Assembly: GCA_023213315.1 (NCBI GenBank)
Contig: JAKCPI010005032.1
Coordinates: forward strand, 1-64,000
Direction: 5' to 3'
DNA from: Euborellia annulipes
Lineage: Eukaryota > Arthropoda > Insecta > Dermaptera > Anisolabididae
Length of the DNA: 64,000 nt
Below, one piece after another: positions 11,413 to 22,560 of this stretch (position 1 is the first letter of the stretch; each line of letters opens with the position of its first letter). Made by a program: the position numbers and the translations under genes. The notes under the pieces were generated by a model. It was given only the letters and a program-made list of their open reading frames with translations. It had not been told where the DNA came from and ran no database searches.

Positions 11413-12032
11413 TTTTTCTTAAAATTTATTTACAAATAGATACAAATTAGGCCAAAAGATATTTAATTTAATTAATTGTTTAATTTTATACAGTTTATAT
11501 GCTCGTAGATATATTTTGTGATAAGATTTAAACTTTCGACCGTTGTTTCTCGTTGAAACTTTTTTAAAATAAAAATTAAATATAAAAATAAAACACTAGT
11601 TTTTTTTTTTCAAAGTTTTTATTAATAAAAATTTATTATATTTTGTGATATTTTATTTAAGAATAATATAAAATTTTATAAAAATCAGAGCTCTTGGGGA
11701 AGGGAGGGCAAATGGCCCCCTGTCTTCTTCAAAGGTACACAGCTGTGTTCCGATATACTGTGTTACACAGTTTTTTTGTTACCTTTTCCTGGCCAGTGAG
11801 TATTATGTGACTCAGCTCAATATGGCCCTTATTCTAGCTCTGAACACCTTTTTCAATGTGAAGTTTCATGAGGTGTAAATCACGTCTTCTTAAAATGTCC
11901 CATATTAAGTGCTGGTAAAAAATAATTTTTATTAAATCTAAAGATATCTGACGAAGAGAATTGATTTAAATTGTCTGAAATTAATTTTATTAAAAGATTA
12001 GTCTATTTTTATTAAAAATTTTAATGTATTTT
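11413..12032. other. AT-rich spacer, nothing recognised
   Basis: Contains a slightly GC-richer patch at 11690-11910 with no identifiable feature. Confidence 0.4.
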
Positions 12033-12411
12033 TATTTATTTAATTTAAGTCCTTTCGGGCTGCTATGACCATTTGGACTTTACAAATATATTTATTTATA
12101 TAGAAGATCGCGGACTTCCGGTGGGTATTCAGCACTCTTCTTCATCTGGACCACCAATCCATATGTTGAGCTCTACTTGGCATTGCTTATTCACATCTAT
12201 CGATTACCGTTCTTTTATCTTCTTTCCAGACTCATTGGCTATGTTAATATAACGGAATGTAAATAAGGACTATTATTATATGAAAATAAGGCTTAGATAA
12301 TGTGGTTAATGAGCATGGTAGTCGGAACGCCCTAATCCTCAATAATATTATAATAATCTACTTAAATTATTCCTGCTTAGGCAAAATATTCTAAATATCC
12401 AAAGTATTATA
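12025..12411 (-). repeat. Direct repeat I, copy 1 (about 387 bp)
   Basis: Nearly identical to 13289-13675; the single difference I see is T versus G in the block CCAATCCATATGTTG / CCAATCCAGATGTTG. On the minus strand it ends GCCCGAAAGGACTTAAATTA then AAATAAATAAAAA, the look of a retroposon tail; a related tail occurs at 34500-34540. No flanking duplication was found. Confidence 0.75.
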
Positions 12412-12543
12412 ATAGGTCATTTTGATAACTTACCTACCCCAACATGAAATTCGAAGTTGAAGGACAAACTTCAATGCATTTACATAGGGATTTATATGAT
12501 AATGTTTGTTTTTGAGTTATTTAGGCTCTCCAAATACTCAAAG

Positions 12544-12850
12544 ATGCCAAAATTTTGTAATATTATCAATTGTGCTCGTAAAGGATATCAAGAGAAGTAC
12601 AGATTCTTTACAGAATTAAATTTTAAACATAAAATAAGTTGAATCAACTGTCAGTGTCAGAGGTTATGCTCAATAAACAACAAGAAATTTGACTGAAACG
12701 AAGTTCAAATACACTTAAACACTTTATCTCAGGTAAATAACAAATAAAAATATCTATTTAGTTTCATATAATGATTCAAAACATTATTTAGGATAATCAA
12801 CAAAGGTGAAACATCTCACAAGTGACAAGTGGGTCTCTCCTAGCTTGAGT
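12544..12850 (+). pseudogene. THAP-domain fragment, broken
   Basis: The frame starting at ATG 12544 begins MPKFCNIINCARKGYQEKYR, which fits the start of a THAP zinc-finger domain (Met-Pro, then Cys-x4-Cys near residues 5 and 10, then a basic stretch and Phe). It stops after 32 codons of this segment. Further along, in other frames, RNLTETKFKY (near 12690) resembles the middle block of THAP domains, and a piece near 12805 resembles the final His block. THAP domains occur in P-element transposases and host regulators. Stops and frame changes show this copy is dead. Homology rests on short motifs. Confidence 0.4.
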
Positions 12851-13288
12851 AGTGCTTGAATATGTGTTATAATTAAAATAAACGGATATAATCTAAGTAA
12901 TAAACATATTTAAATAAAAAAGACAGCGGTATGAACAACAAAGGAAGGGTTTAAAGGTATGTTTACTTTTCTTATTCCAAATATGATTCAACCACCCATT
13001 CTACATTTACCTATATATATTTCCATTCATTCATTGCAATTATTCATTTTTTTCGAAATAATTTATATTTCTACTGTAAAATTTTAATTACTTAATTACT
13101 TGTTTTTTTTTTTTTTTTTTTTTTTTTTAGTTTGATAGATTCTCATATATACCTGAAGAAAGGCAAAATAAACTCCTGGGATTAAAAAAACAAATAAAGT
13201 AAATTAATATTTATATTAATCTTTCTATATTAAATTAATATAGGCCTATAAAAATAATAATTATATGTTTTAACACATTATTTCATAG

Positions 13289-13675
13289 ATTTTTATTTAT
13301 TTAATTTAAGTCCTTTCGGGCTGCTATGACCATTTGGACTTTACAAATATATTTATTTATATAGAAGATCGCGGACTTCCGGTGGGTATTCAGCACTCTT
13401 CTTCATCTGGACCACCAATCCAGATGTTGAGCTCTACTTGGCATTGCTTATTCACATCTATCGATTACCGTTCTTTTATCTTCTTTCCAGACTCATTGGC
13501 TATGTTAATATAACGGAATGTAAATAAGGACTATTATTATATGAAAATAAGGCTTAGATAATGTGGTTAATGAGCATGGTAGTCGGAACGCCCTAATCCT
13601 CAATAATATTATAATAATCTACTTAAATTATTCCTGCTTAGGCAAAATATTCTAAATATCCAAAGTATTATAATT
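13289..13675 (-). repeat. Direct repeat I, copy 2
   Basis: Second copy of the repeat at 12025-12411, in the same orientation about 0.88 kb further on. Both copies share the same two boundaries. Confidence 0.75.
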
Positions 13676-13949
13676 AAGCTGCTCAAAATATTTGGAAAAA
13701 GAATCAGAAAAATGTTGGTCCATCAGTCTGGCATTTGCACTCTCCGATCTTACTTACAAATATAATTTGTTTATTGGAGCAAATCAATCAGAAATAAAGC
13801 GAGCTGCAGGGAGTAATTTTTTTTATATAATATTTTGTAATTTAAACTGCCACATCCTCTCAGAATTGAATAAAATATTACAAAATATTTTGTAATACTG
13901 CAGGGCAGTTTAAAACAAATTAAATAAAAATAAAATATGTTTACTATTT

Positions 13950-14210
13950 TTTTTTTTTTTTTTTTAAAACATTCACACTTTTTTCTCATTCACACTCACA
14001 CTCACACACACATTCACACAGTCTTTTCGGCAACATAGGCCATTTAAGACTTTTGACGATAACCGTTATGAATATATATTATTATTTGGGGTCCAGGCAT
14101 TTTTATTTAAGCCATTTGGTATCCAAATGCCTTAAATAAAATTATCGGACTACCTGGGGTCCGAACCCGCGACGTTCGGTATAGAAGGTAGGCACGCTAC
14201 CGACTACTCC
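13950..14210 (-). repeat. tRNA-derived SINE, family A, full-length copy 2
   Basis: Flanked by the perfect 13-bp duplication ATGTTTACTATTT (13937-13949 and 14211-14223). Read on the minus strand: tRNA-like head starting GGAGTAGTCGGTAGCGTGCC, B box GGGTTCGGACCCC, AGTCCGAT, a GCATTTGGAT/ATCCAAATGG palindrome, a body with GACTGTGTGAATG, a (GTGA)-rich part and an A-rich end. This is target-primed insertion by a LINE enzyme as known for SINEs. Confidence 0.9.
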
Positions 14211-14408
14211 ATGTTTACTATTTAAGCATATACAGATAATTTTAGAATTCTAGTATGAAGACAACAGGGAAGTGCTTTATAATTTTACCTTGCATACCTA
14301 AGTGAATATAGAATGTGAATTAATTTCTAAAATTAAGCCTAAAATGTATAATTAATTTTGAAGTTGACTCTATATTCTTGTATCATGTGCTAGTATACAA
14401 AATAAAAT

Positions 14409-14437
14409 TTCCTCTCTCTCTCTCTCTCTCTCTCTGT
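14409..14437. repeat. (CT)n microsatellite
   Basis: A simple CT dinucleotide run. Confidence 0.9.
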
Positions 14438-14802
14438 TCAGTGAAATTCTAAATAATTTATTTAATTTATTCCTAAAAATTGGGATTAATTTTCAAGAAT
14501 AAAATTAAAGATTGAGTTTGCCTGCCCTACGGATATCATTAAATATGTACATACATTATTTAGGCATATTTTTTTGACCTGTCACACTGAAAATTATATG
14601 TTAATTAATGATCCCATAAATAGGAGAGAATAAATAAAAAGTTCATTTATTTTTTACTGTAGAGAGTGAAATTAGCATTGCAGCTTTTTTTTAAATATAA
14701 ATCAAAGAAACTAAAATAAATTTCATTTTTCAGTATGAAAAGCCAACCTCCGGCCCTTAAAATAGAGATCTCTACTATACCTCTATTCAAAAATTATATT
14801 TT

Positions 14803-14839
14803 AATGGGTCGTTTTGATAAGTTATCAAAACGACCCATT
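14803..14839. repeat. Perfect 37-bp palindrome
   Basis: AATGGGTCGTTTTGATAA is followed by one G and then by its exact reverse complement. No loop beyond the single central base. AT-rich flanks; the origin is unknown. Confidence 0.9.
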
Positions 14840-14889
14840 GAAAATATTTTTGATCTTGGTAAAATAATAATAAATTTATAAATCTAAAA

Positions 14890-15095
14890 AGAGTATCTCA
14901 CGACAGAGTAAAGAAACATCTAGCAAGATCGTTGCAGTGAAGCAACACTGTGGACCCTCGGCTGAATGGCCACGAGTAACCAGCGTGTGGAAAGCCCGCT
15001 GGCTAACATCACCACAAACAAATAAACATATACTGTATACTGTATATAATTAAATTCTAAATGACCTCAGCTACCGAGAGGAAAAAGTAAATAAA
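14890..15095 (+). repeat. Probable SINE remnant
   Basis: A GC-richer stretch (GGCCACGAGTAACCAGCG) is followed by TTCTAAATGACCTCAGCTAC and an A-rich end, which resembles the tail of SINE C (ACTAAATGGCCTCAATGCCG). No B box was found, so only the tail assignment has support. Confidence 0.4.
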
Positions 15096-15662
15096 TTTTT
15101 TTATTTTTTATTTAATCAAAAGCGAATGTCTCTCATAATGGACTATCTATTCGAGTTACTGTATCATGAGAATTCTCGTGACGTTCCCGTAATATAATAT
15201 AACCTTTAGAATTCTCGAGAGAAATAGGTAATGGTTTATGCCCGACGAAGCCACATTTGGGGAGATGAAGGGGAAAGAGGGCAGGGGGGGATCGTAAAAA
15301 CGCCGCTACAGTGATTTACAGTACACTACTTCGTGACCAACAACAGACAGAACAAACACTTAAAGCAATAAATCGAGCACTTAAGTACATCAAACAGATG
15401 AATAAACAAACGATTGTGGTAGACAACAAGTAGATTCGGTTTATAAAAAAGGCAAGAATGCAAGAGATAAAATGCTTTCTCTATCTAAGAGACCTTGATC
15501 CGTCATTTAGAGATCAAAAGGTAACAAAAAACAACACATGTTTTCGAGTTTAATTTATTTTGTTCTCATTTAGACAACTTTTGTTATAGTATCAAGCAAG
15601 GTCAGGTGGTCTGAAGATAATTTCGAATATAAAAAAAAATAAATCTCAAATCTCAGTATTAA
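15096..15662. other. Spacer, nothing recognised
   Basis: Moderately AT-rich. No repeats shared with the window and no exon-like frame. Confidence 0.4.
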
Positions 15663-16361
15663 GGGGGTTCAGGAGCGAAGTCTAAAAGTACTTTAAAAAA
15701 AAAAACTAGACTATTATAAGAAATTTTTCAATGCGGTTTTTTTTAATGAATTAAATTTATAAGAGATTTATATATATATAGAGATTAATGGGACATCGAG
15801 CTATAATTTTTTTAATGACATAAAAAAATTAAGGAAATTAATTTTTTGTTATCAAGCCAATATATAATAAAAAAACCTTCTGCCCCAATAATCTTTAATT
15901 TTTTTTAAATTTAAAAATGAATTTATTGTTATCATTAATCACATATTAATTAAGAAAATTTTAAAATAAGCTTAGATGATTTATTTAAAATCAAATGTCA
16001 AATTAGTTCAGCATTCTTGCAATAGATGACAGGCTAGTATAACAGCTGATGCCCTCATAGCGTATATCTGGTCTATATTTATATATTTTTATGCTTTTAT
16101 AAAAGATACATAATATATAATAACATTTATAAAGTAATTATTGTTAAAAGATCAAAGAAAATCAACCAAATTTTTATTTGAAATTGTACTGCCCTGAGTC
16201 AATTATCACATTAGGCACAAACAAAAAAATAAATGTATTGGTGATAGAAGAAGGAAAGAGTTGATCTTGAATAGAAAACTTTTTTCCCTATGTTATATCC
16301 TAAATTAATTTTAATACCGGATACAATGCAAAATATTTGTATATGAAGACCAACAGCAGCT

Positions 16362-16392
16362 CCGAGGATGGCTTTGACCAAAGCCGAAACGT
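16362..16392 (+). ncRNA. Hammerhead-like motif, degraded
   Basis: CCGAGGA (one change from the hammerhead box CUGANGA), then a stem GGCTTT/AAAGCC with loop GACC, then GAAAC and GTC. This spacing equals that of the better-kept motifs at 19037 and 28656. Penelope-like retroelements are known to carry minimal type I hammerheads of this form. The changed box suggests it is inactive. Confidence 0.45.
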
Positions 16393-16524
16393 CAGCTTTT
16401 GAAATATATTTTTAAAGAAAAAATTATGGCTGCATTTTTCTTCAAACTTTCATTCCTGATACAAATATTATTAGCTATCATTCTAACATCTCTTGGCAAA
16501 TTTTTGAATTACTTGAATTTTTGG

Positions 16525-16582
16525 CATGGGCGTAGCCGAGGGGGGGAGGCAGGGGGGGCCGTTGCCCCCCCTGGCTGGTCCT

Positions 16583-16624
<42 letters not shown>

Positions 16625-16790
16625 CCCATTGGAAATTTTTTTTTAACACCCCAATTCACTACATTAATTTAATTTTTTTTTTTAATTTAAATAAATAATT
16701 AATACTCTATGTATATATTAATTGCAAACCCCCTCTTTTGCCCTAACGAGGGGTTGGCCCCCCCTAACAAGAAGTCTGGCTACGCCCATG
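16525..16790. mobile_element. hAT MITE (266 bp) inside family K
   Basis: Perfect 8-bp duplication ATTTTTGG (16517-16524 and 16791-16798). Inverted ends CATGGGCGTAGCC, 13 of 13 bases. The interior holds G runs, C runs and an (AT)n run at about 16590-16622. It splits the family K copy, so it is younger than that copy. Confidence 0.92.
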
Positions 16791-16941
16791 ATTTTTGGAC
16801 ATACTTTTTATGACAAACATATCGGAAAAAACATGCGTAACACCTTCGCTCCTATTCCAAATTAAGAAATGAATTTTATTGATTCTTACGTATATTTCTT
16901 ATTACTATCTTTTGCCTGAATATGAAATATAATATTAATAC

Positions 16942-17340
16942 TAGGAACCGACCGAATATTCGGTTTCGGTTACGGTTTCGGCCAAAAATCCTGGTTTCGG
17001 CCGTAGTTTCGGTTTCGGCCAAAAAGTAGCCGGCCGAAACCTGAGTCTGAAAAAAGATGGGATGAGACTTGCATGCAAAAAAAAGGTCAAATTATTTGCA
17101 AAAGCGGAAAAGGTGCGGAAAATTTTTTAGTCTCCCTAAAAAAAAAGGTAAAATGATTTTCACGGGAGGGGAAAAAAATTTTCCGCAGCTCGAAGAAATT
17201 TCAAAAAAAAAAAAAAAGTAAAATAATAATAATTTTTTATAGGAAATACAAGTTTCGGTTTCGGTTTCGGCCGAAACTAAGATTGAGGCCGAATATTCGG
17301 TTTCGGTTTCGGCTGAAAATCTTGTTTCGGTCGGACCCTA
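16942..17340. mobile_element. hAT MITE (399 bp) with TTTCGG-rich ends
   Basis: Perfect 8-bp duplication ATTAATAC (16934-16941 and 17341-17348). Ends start TAGGAACCGACCGAA and, inverted, TAGGGTCCGACCGAA. Subterminal parts are arrays of GGTTTCGG and CCGAATATTCGG, a pattern found in hAT elements of many invertebrates. No transposase. Confidence 0.9.
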
Positions 17341-17399
17341 ATTAATACTATAAGAAAAGAAAAGCAATTAGATTTTGATATTTTAATGGGGTTTAAAGG

Positions 17400-17550
17400 T
17401 CACTAGCGAATCGGTGTTTTTTTTTTGTTTTTTTTTTTTTTTCAAAAACACTCACACTTTTTTCCACTCACACACACATACACACAATAAAAATATTTAT
17501 TTAATGTAAACAAATCCTCAAGGAGCCAATGGACCATAACTCACAAAATA
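17400..17550 (-). repeat. SINE fragments (A tail, D piece)
   Basis: A T run, then ACACTCACACTTTTTTCC and CACACACA as in the minus-strand tail of SINE A, then ATTTATTTAATGTAAACAAA as in SINE D. The two are fused without a clear border. Confidence 0.5.
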
Positions 17551-18692
17551 AAAGGATTATGCAAAGGCTTTTAGAAGATCCGCATTTCCTTCTTTAATGA
17601 CTTTCATTGTACCTTATTGTTCTCTTAATATTTAACAAAAATATGGTTGGGACATCAATGTATGGCCCAGTTTCCAATTAGTAGAGAAACGCCCATATAT
17701 AAAGGTAAGCGAAAGTAATAGAAGCGCTATACATATACTGTTACTACTATGAATTCTTCTAAAAAAGCATAATTCAAAGAATTGAGATGACAAAAAAAAA
17801 AGGTAATTTAGAACTGGTGGAGTATCTTGTCTGACCCGACCTTTTCTCTTGGACCTCTAGGGTCTTTTCAACTTATCTCTTGTGTTCTTATTAAAAGCTG
17901 CCTGGATGTTTCTTCTATTACTACTTTTTCCACCTCTTTTCTTTAATTCTATTTTGCTTTAATTTTCTCTTCTTGTTTTTTTTTAGTATCTCTTTCTTTC
18001 TTTATATATATTCTTTTATCAGGGGTCTTTTTGGTCCAGTGGTCACAATACTTAACAGGCAATCTTAATCGTATTAACTTATTCCTATTTTTTTGCCTAA
18101 GAGGCGTATAGGGCTTTTCTAATGTAGTAGCTAAGAAACAATTAATGTTCTCTAAACTATAATTTCAAATTAACATTTTACTTTTTACTTTCTCTTACCT
18201 ATTTTATGTAATATATAGAGAAATTTAGGCTATTAAAAATTTGATCTCAATATTTTGTTTTGATGTCATTTCAAGTTTTAAGGGCGCTCGAGTTTAAAAA
18301 AAAATTAATTTTCTCTTTGAAAATATTTATTTAATATCTACAAGATGATAAGGTGGTCATAGGCCTGCAATTTAATTGTTCTGATTCTAGGTAGCTTAAT
18401 TTGTAAGGCAGGTTTATCATCAATCATTATTATTAACTAATGAGAATCATACGTCTTAAAATGTCAGCCAAATTAACAAGCCCAAATTTTTTAGTGAGAG
18501 CAATTAATATTTTCTAAATTAAGAGCAAATTAACTTTTTGAATAATCGATTGAATGACCGAGAAATAAGAATACAAAACATTAAACGAGTGCCAAAAGCA
18601 GACCTAGCAATGCGCTTTTGTTTTCTAGCTTTTGACGATTATTTTCACTTAATTTTTTATTTGTTTACTTAGTGACTTAATCTTAAATTAAT
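17551..18692. other. AT-rich stretch, nothing firm
   Basis: Contains TACTTTCTCTTACC near 18189, like the end module of family G, and at 18030-18060 a weak tRNA-like GGTCCAGTGGTCA. No gene was recognised. Confidence 0.35.
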
Positions 18693-19140
18693 TGTTAATG
18701 TGTATCAGGATGAAGAAAGAAAAGCAACTAGTATTTATTTCATTTATTTAATACCCATTAGGCTGACGTTTCGGTCTCGGTCGAGACCATCTTCAGAGCT
18801 TATGGGCTGTCAATATGAGATAAATAACATAGACTCAATTATGTAATTCATACCAATTAGTTATTACTTATCGTCGATTGAACGCACCATATGACTGTTA
18901 CTCTTCCTAATAATATACTCAATTGTTTTAAACCTCTGTATATTATTTTATATTTATATACTTAAGTAATAACTAATTGGTGTGAATTATATAATTGAGT
19001 CTATGTTATTTATCTCATATTGACAGCCCATAAGCTCTGAAGATGGTCTCGACCGAGACCGAAACGTCAGCCTAATGGGTATTAAATAAATGAAATAAAT
19101 ACTAGCTGCTTTTCTTTCTTCATCCTGATACACATTAACA
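18693..19140. repeat. Inverted repeat (178-bp arms) with hammerhead-like motifs
   Basis: Arms 18693-18870 and 18963-19140 are reverse complements with few mismatches and equal length; the spacer is 92 bp. Each arm carries one hammerhead-like motif. In the right arm, plus strand: CTGAAGA (19037-19043), a T, stem GGTCTC/GAGACC with loop GACC, then GAAAC and GTC (ending 19068). The left arm has the same motif on the minus strand. This fits paired copies of a Penelope-type terminal repeat. No reverse transcriptase frame lies nearby. Confidence 0.75.
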
Positions 19141-19239
19141 ACTTTTATCCAGGTATAAATTCTACTTTTCTCTACTTAAATTAATTAAACTTGAACTTAA
19201 ATACTCCCCTGGCACTGAGAGAGAGGCACCTGAGACCAA

Positions 19240-19440
19240 GTTCTTGAACAAAAAGTACTAGTACTTTACGGACGATTGATTAAAATTTATAAATCAATTA
19301 TTTTTTAGATGCTCTTTAAAATGTATGTTCTCATTTTGCCTTCGAGATTGTTTGAAGCACTTGTACTTAATAGGAAAAATAGGAGAAATGGTTGCCTTTG
19401 TTATAAAATAAAAATATTTTTCTGTTTATAAATTTTACAT
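19240..19440 (-). repeat. Family G fragment
   Basis: Carries AAGTACTAGTACTTTACGG, the ATCAATTATTTTTTAGATGC block and the reverse of the TTTCTCCTAT block of family G. Confidence 0.6.
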
Positions 19441-19449
19441 ATAGAATTC

Positions 19450-19530
19450 TAATGTAATAAATTGGGACGGGATCTAAATGGCCTCAGATGCCGATAGACC
19501 TTAAATGAAAACAAAGTCCAAATGAATATT
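19450..19530 (+). repeat. SINE C tail fragment
   Basis: AATTGGGACGGGATCTAAAT, GGCCTCAGATGCCGATAGAC and CTTAAATGAAA match the tail of the SINE at 54593-54775. The head is missing. Confidence 0.6.
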
Positions 19531-20118
19531 CTGACATTTCAACAAGCTAACGGTCTATAGATTTCATTAATAAATCTTTACTCTTTTTCAAGCAGAAAAA
19601 AATTACTTATTTTTATAATAAAAAAAGTACAAAAGAGAGATAAAAAATACATGAATTTTTTATACAGAAATCTTTTGACCAGGCGTGCGCTTCTTCCATT
19701 TTCCAAATTAAAGCTTGAATTCTATCATCGGTGTAATTCAACCTATATAAATATTTTATGAGGATTTTATGTTAAGCAGGATAGATCGGGGATGCACATC
19801 TCCTCAATAAGATGTGTCTTTTTCTTTTAGCTTCTTTATTTTCCTTTGGTTTAAAGACATCCACTTCTAAGTTTAAATTATCCAAGACTGCTCTGCCGTC
19901 AATTTGTTTAGTCCTACCACTAAAAAAATACAATAAAATTGGAAGACGACATTCTTTTCAAAGACATTTGAACTAAAAAGACTAAATACTACCACTTGTT
20001 TGAAAGATTCCAACGATAATTGTTAATCAACTTAACAAAAAGCGCTTAGATCCGTCAATTCAATCTTTTTTTCCTCTTAAGAGGATCAATCTCAAAACAA
20101 TAAAATTTCTATTGTTAT
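19531..20118. other. AT-rich spacer, nothing recognised
   Basis: No repeat or exon was identified. Confidence 0.4.
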
Positions 20119-20124
20119 TTGTTA

Positions 20125-20440
20125 ATTCAAATCCCTTGTATCCGCCCTTGGTCCCTATTTATTCCAATTGATTTGTATGCAAATCAATTAATAATAATAA
20201 GGATTTCGGAGAAAAATACACCAGTGGTTGCTTTCAACATTAAAATAATTTATTTTGCAAATATTTCGGATTGCCTACGCATTTCAGTGCATCAAATTAA
20301 ATTGTATGTGGAGCGTGAGTAGCTAATAGAACTAAATTATTTCATCTGTCAAAGTTCCTCAGCATAAATCTGTTCATACTGCTATTTCTTTTTTTCATTT
20401 CATATTTATTTGTCAATCGTATTTTTCAGTAAAATCGATT
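20125..20440. repeat. Repeat H, copy 1
   Basis: Matches 27405-27730 directly: TATTTATTCCAATTGATTTG, TCGGAGAAAAATACACCAG, AAATATTTCGGATTGCC, TTTCATCTGTCAAAGTTCC. The left part is the end of SINE C on the minus strand. At 20132-20150 the sequence CCTTGTATCCGCCCTTG equals the end of the hAT at 43677, so a hAT fragment abuts it. Confidence 0.6.
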
Positions 20441-21114
20441 ATATAAAATTATATTTAACAAATATGTGAGTAGTTTAGTGTTTAGTCAAATCTGAATTGA
20501 GATATTCATGAATATCAATATCTTATTCAAATGAATAGGTCTCGAAAATTATTTAAATTATATACAAGGTGTCCGAGTTATCAAAAGAAATTGTACGCAC
20601 TGTTTGGGTCTGCGCTCCCGGTCAAAAAGACAGGTTGTAGGTTGATGGAGCGAACCAAGTCCGTGTTTTCGAGACAAAAAGTTTAATTAAAATAAAAATG
20701 GGTGTGACATACAGGAAATTTGTGGTTTTCTTCTGCCACCTTACTAATAGAAATTTTATTTGTGGAGACAAATATTGTCCGGTCGTTTTAAAGGAGTAAT
20801 AGTAATGACGTTTCAATGCGCCAATTCTTGCTTTCTGTTTACAAACAACAAGTTTACGAGAAGAATTTCAGAAATAAATGCAAATTTCATAATAATAATA
20901 ACAATTGGGATGGATGCTCGTATAAGGCTGGATTAGGAAGTACCTGTAAGCACATTTGGGGCTGTACCGCTATTTATGATATCTGATATGATGTTAGCCA
21001 AAAAGTGTTGGAAATATTTTATTGTAATAATAAATACAAGATAATTAAATGATAAATTAACTAAAAAATTAATACCGGTAATTAAATATAAAATTAATAA
21101 TTTTTTTTTTGTAC
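20441..21114. other. AT-rich spacer, nothing firm
   Basis: A GC-richer patch at 20590-20830 has no identified domain in any frame. Confidence 0.35.
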
Positions 21115-21417
21115 TTACAAAAATAATTTAGAAGATTTAAAAAATATCACGTGAATGTGTTTGGAGTCACCACATAAATCGCTCTTAAAAAAATACGATA
21201 TGAGAGGCCTTTGCTCGAGCACAATTGTTTTGGAGAAAAAAAGAAAAAGATAGAGGCAAAAATTAAAAGAAGGCTTCAAAACCTGATAGATTGATTCTTC
21301 TACAATAAAATTATTTATAATTTTCACTATACTATCTTTTTTTGGAAAAGAATGAAATCGAACTGTTTCATGCTTAGATGCATGACTTTTACACCCGTAA
21401 AACAAGAGTAGATACAA
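21115..21417 (-). pseudogene. THAP-domain fragment
   Basis: The minus-strand frame of 100 codons holds YGCKSHASKHETVRFHSFPK near its start, which fits the N-terminal half of a THAP zinc finger: the second Cys of the Cys pair, then a stretch ending in Phe-His-x-Phe-Pro. The first Cys is not where expected (Leu-Phe-Tyr precedes), and the later Cys-x2-His pair is not convincing. The rest is Phe-rich and may be an intron read through. It could be an exon of a host THAP protein or a remnant of a P-element-like transposase; the lack of a complete domain favours a remnant. Confidence 0.4.
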
Positions 21418-22384
21418 TTGCTTTTATTTTTATAAGGAGAAAATTTCATATTTGTGAATATATTAGTGTATGTATGTATTATTTATTAATCTAACAATAA
21501 TGTTTACTCGTGGGTTATAACTTTTTTTTAAATAATACAATTATATCAGATGTTTAAATGTTCTTGTCCCTTATATCACGTTAAACATATGAAGGTTTAT
21601 CCTACAATGGCTAGTTCGACTTTAAGCCACCAGGTAGCGTATTGAAATGCTAAAGATCCCAATAGCCTTGAAGCATTTTTTTTTTTTTTTTCAAATTAAT
21701 TCTGAGGCTTAAAACATTTTACGGCCCTAAGTCTTCTTCAAACTCAACGATAAATTAAATGAATTCTTATTTTATTTAGTAATATAATTGATTTTATTTC
21801 AGTACGTGCCAGTAGTTCATATTCTCTGATTCAACTCATTTTCTACATGTTTATTTTTTTTTTTTATTATAATTGATCCAATTTTAACAAAAGAAAAATT
21901 TCTAAACTTTGAAAAAAATAAATTATACTTATACTAGTTCCAAAGCACGTACTCATAAATTGAATTCGATTGTGGGAAAGAAAGGAGGAGGAAATCCATG
22001 GGGATTGAAACTCCTAAAGTCATAGAAAAACTAGATACCATTTAAACGTTTGAAGTAAATAACTATAATTATTCAAAATTATGCTTAATAAGTCAAGGTA
22101 AATTTTGATAAAAATTTCTTTTTGGCCTCATCAATATACTAATTTGGAAAACAAAAATGTTAGACATTTTATTTATGTTAATTATAGAAGATTCTGGGAC
22201 GGAGATTTCTTTAATTAAAACTCGAATATTTATGTATAAGTTGCGTAAGATTTCAAAATTTATTTTATACAACTTCAATAGAATGAATTCTGCTGATTCA
22301 AAGAATTGAGAAGACAGAAAAAATAATTTAAAACTGATGATCATATTTGATAATAAAATGTACTATTCAAAAATTATGTAGGCG
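21418..22384. other. AT-rich spacer, nothing recognised
   Basis: T and A runs, no exon or shared repeat recognised. Confidence 0.4.
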
Positions 22385-22560
22385 TACAATGACCGTCTGT
22401 TCGTCCATTTATCAGCGCCTGATTACCTTCACAACCAGTGGGAATTTTGAAACAAAATTTTATATATTCATAGAAGAATTTCTAAAGATCACAGAAAAAT
22501 TATTTTCGTTCCAAAATTCCTAGTATTTGTGATTTATTAATTTTTGAAGTAACGATTTCT
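22385..22560 (+). repeat. Repeat J, copy 1
   Basis: Resembles 56885-57070: GTCTGTTCGTCC, GGAATTTTGAAACAAAATTT, TATATTCATAGAAGAA, AGAAAAATTATTTTC and AATTCCTA occur in the same order. Divergent; class unknown. Confidence 0.45.

Larger units (their letters stand above)
15663..16855. mobile_element. Family K element with TTAA flank, copy 1 (interrupted)
   Basis: TTAA (15659-15662) is followed by GGGGGTTCAGGAGCGAAG, the same start as 36856. Over the next 500 bp it follows copy 2 closely (TTCAATGCGG, GGGACATCGAGCTATAATTT, CCTTCTGCCCCAATAATC). The right end is worn (CCTTCGCTCC). It is broken by a hammerhead-like insert (about 16180-16465) and by the hAT at 16525-16790. No transposase frame is visible. 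Confidence 0.7.

Noticed and set aside
12025..13675. LTR retrotransposon reading of the direct repeats
   Set aside because: The repeats lack TG...CA ends, and no primer-binding site, polypurine tract or gag-pol frame lies between them.
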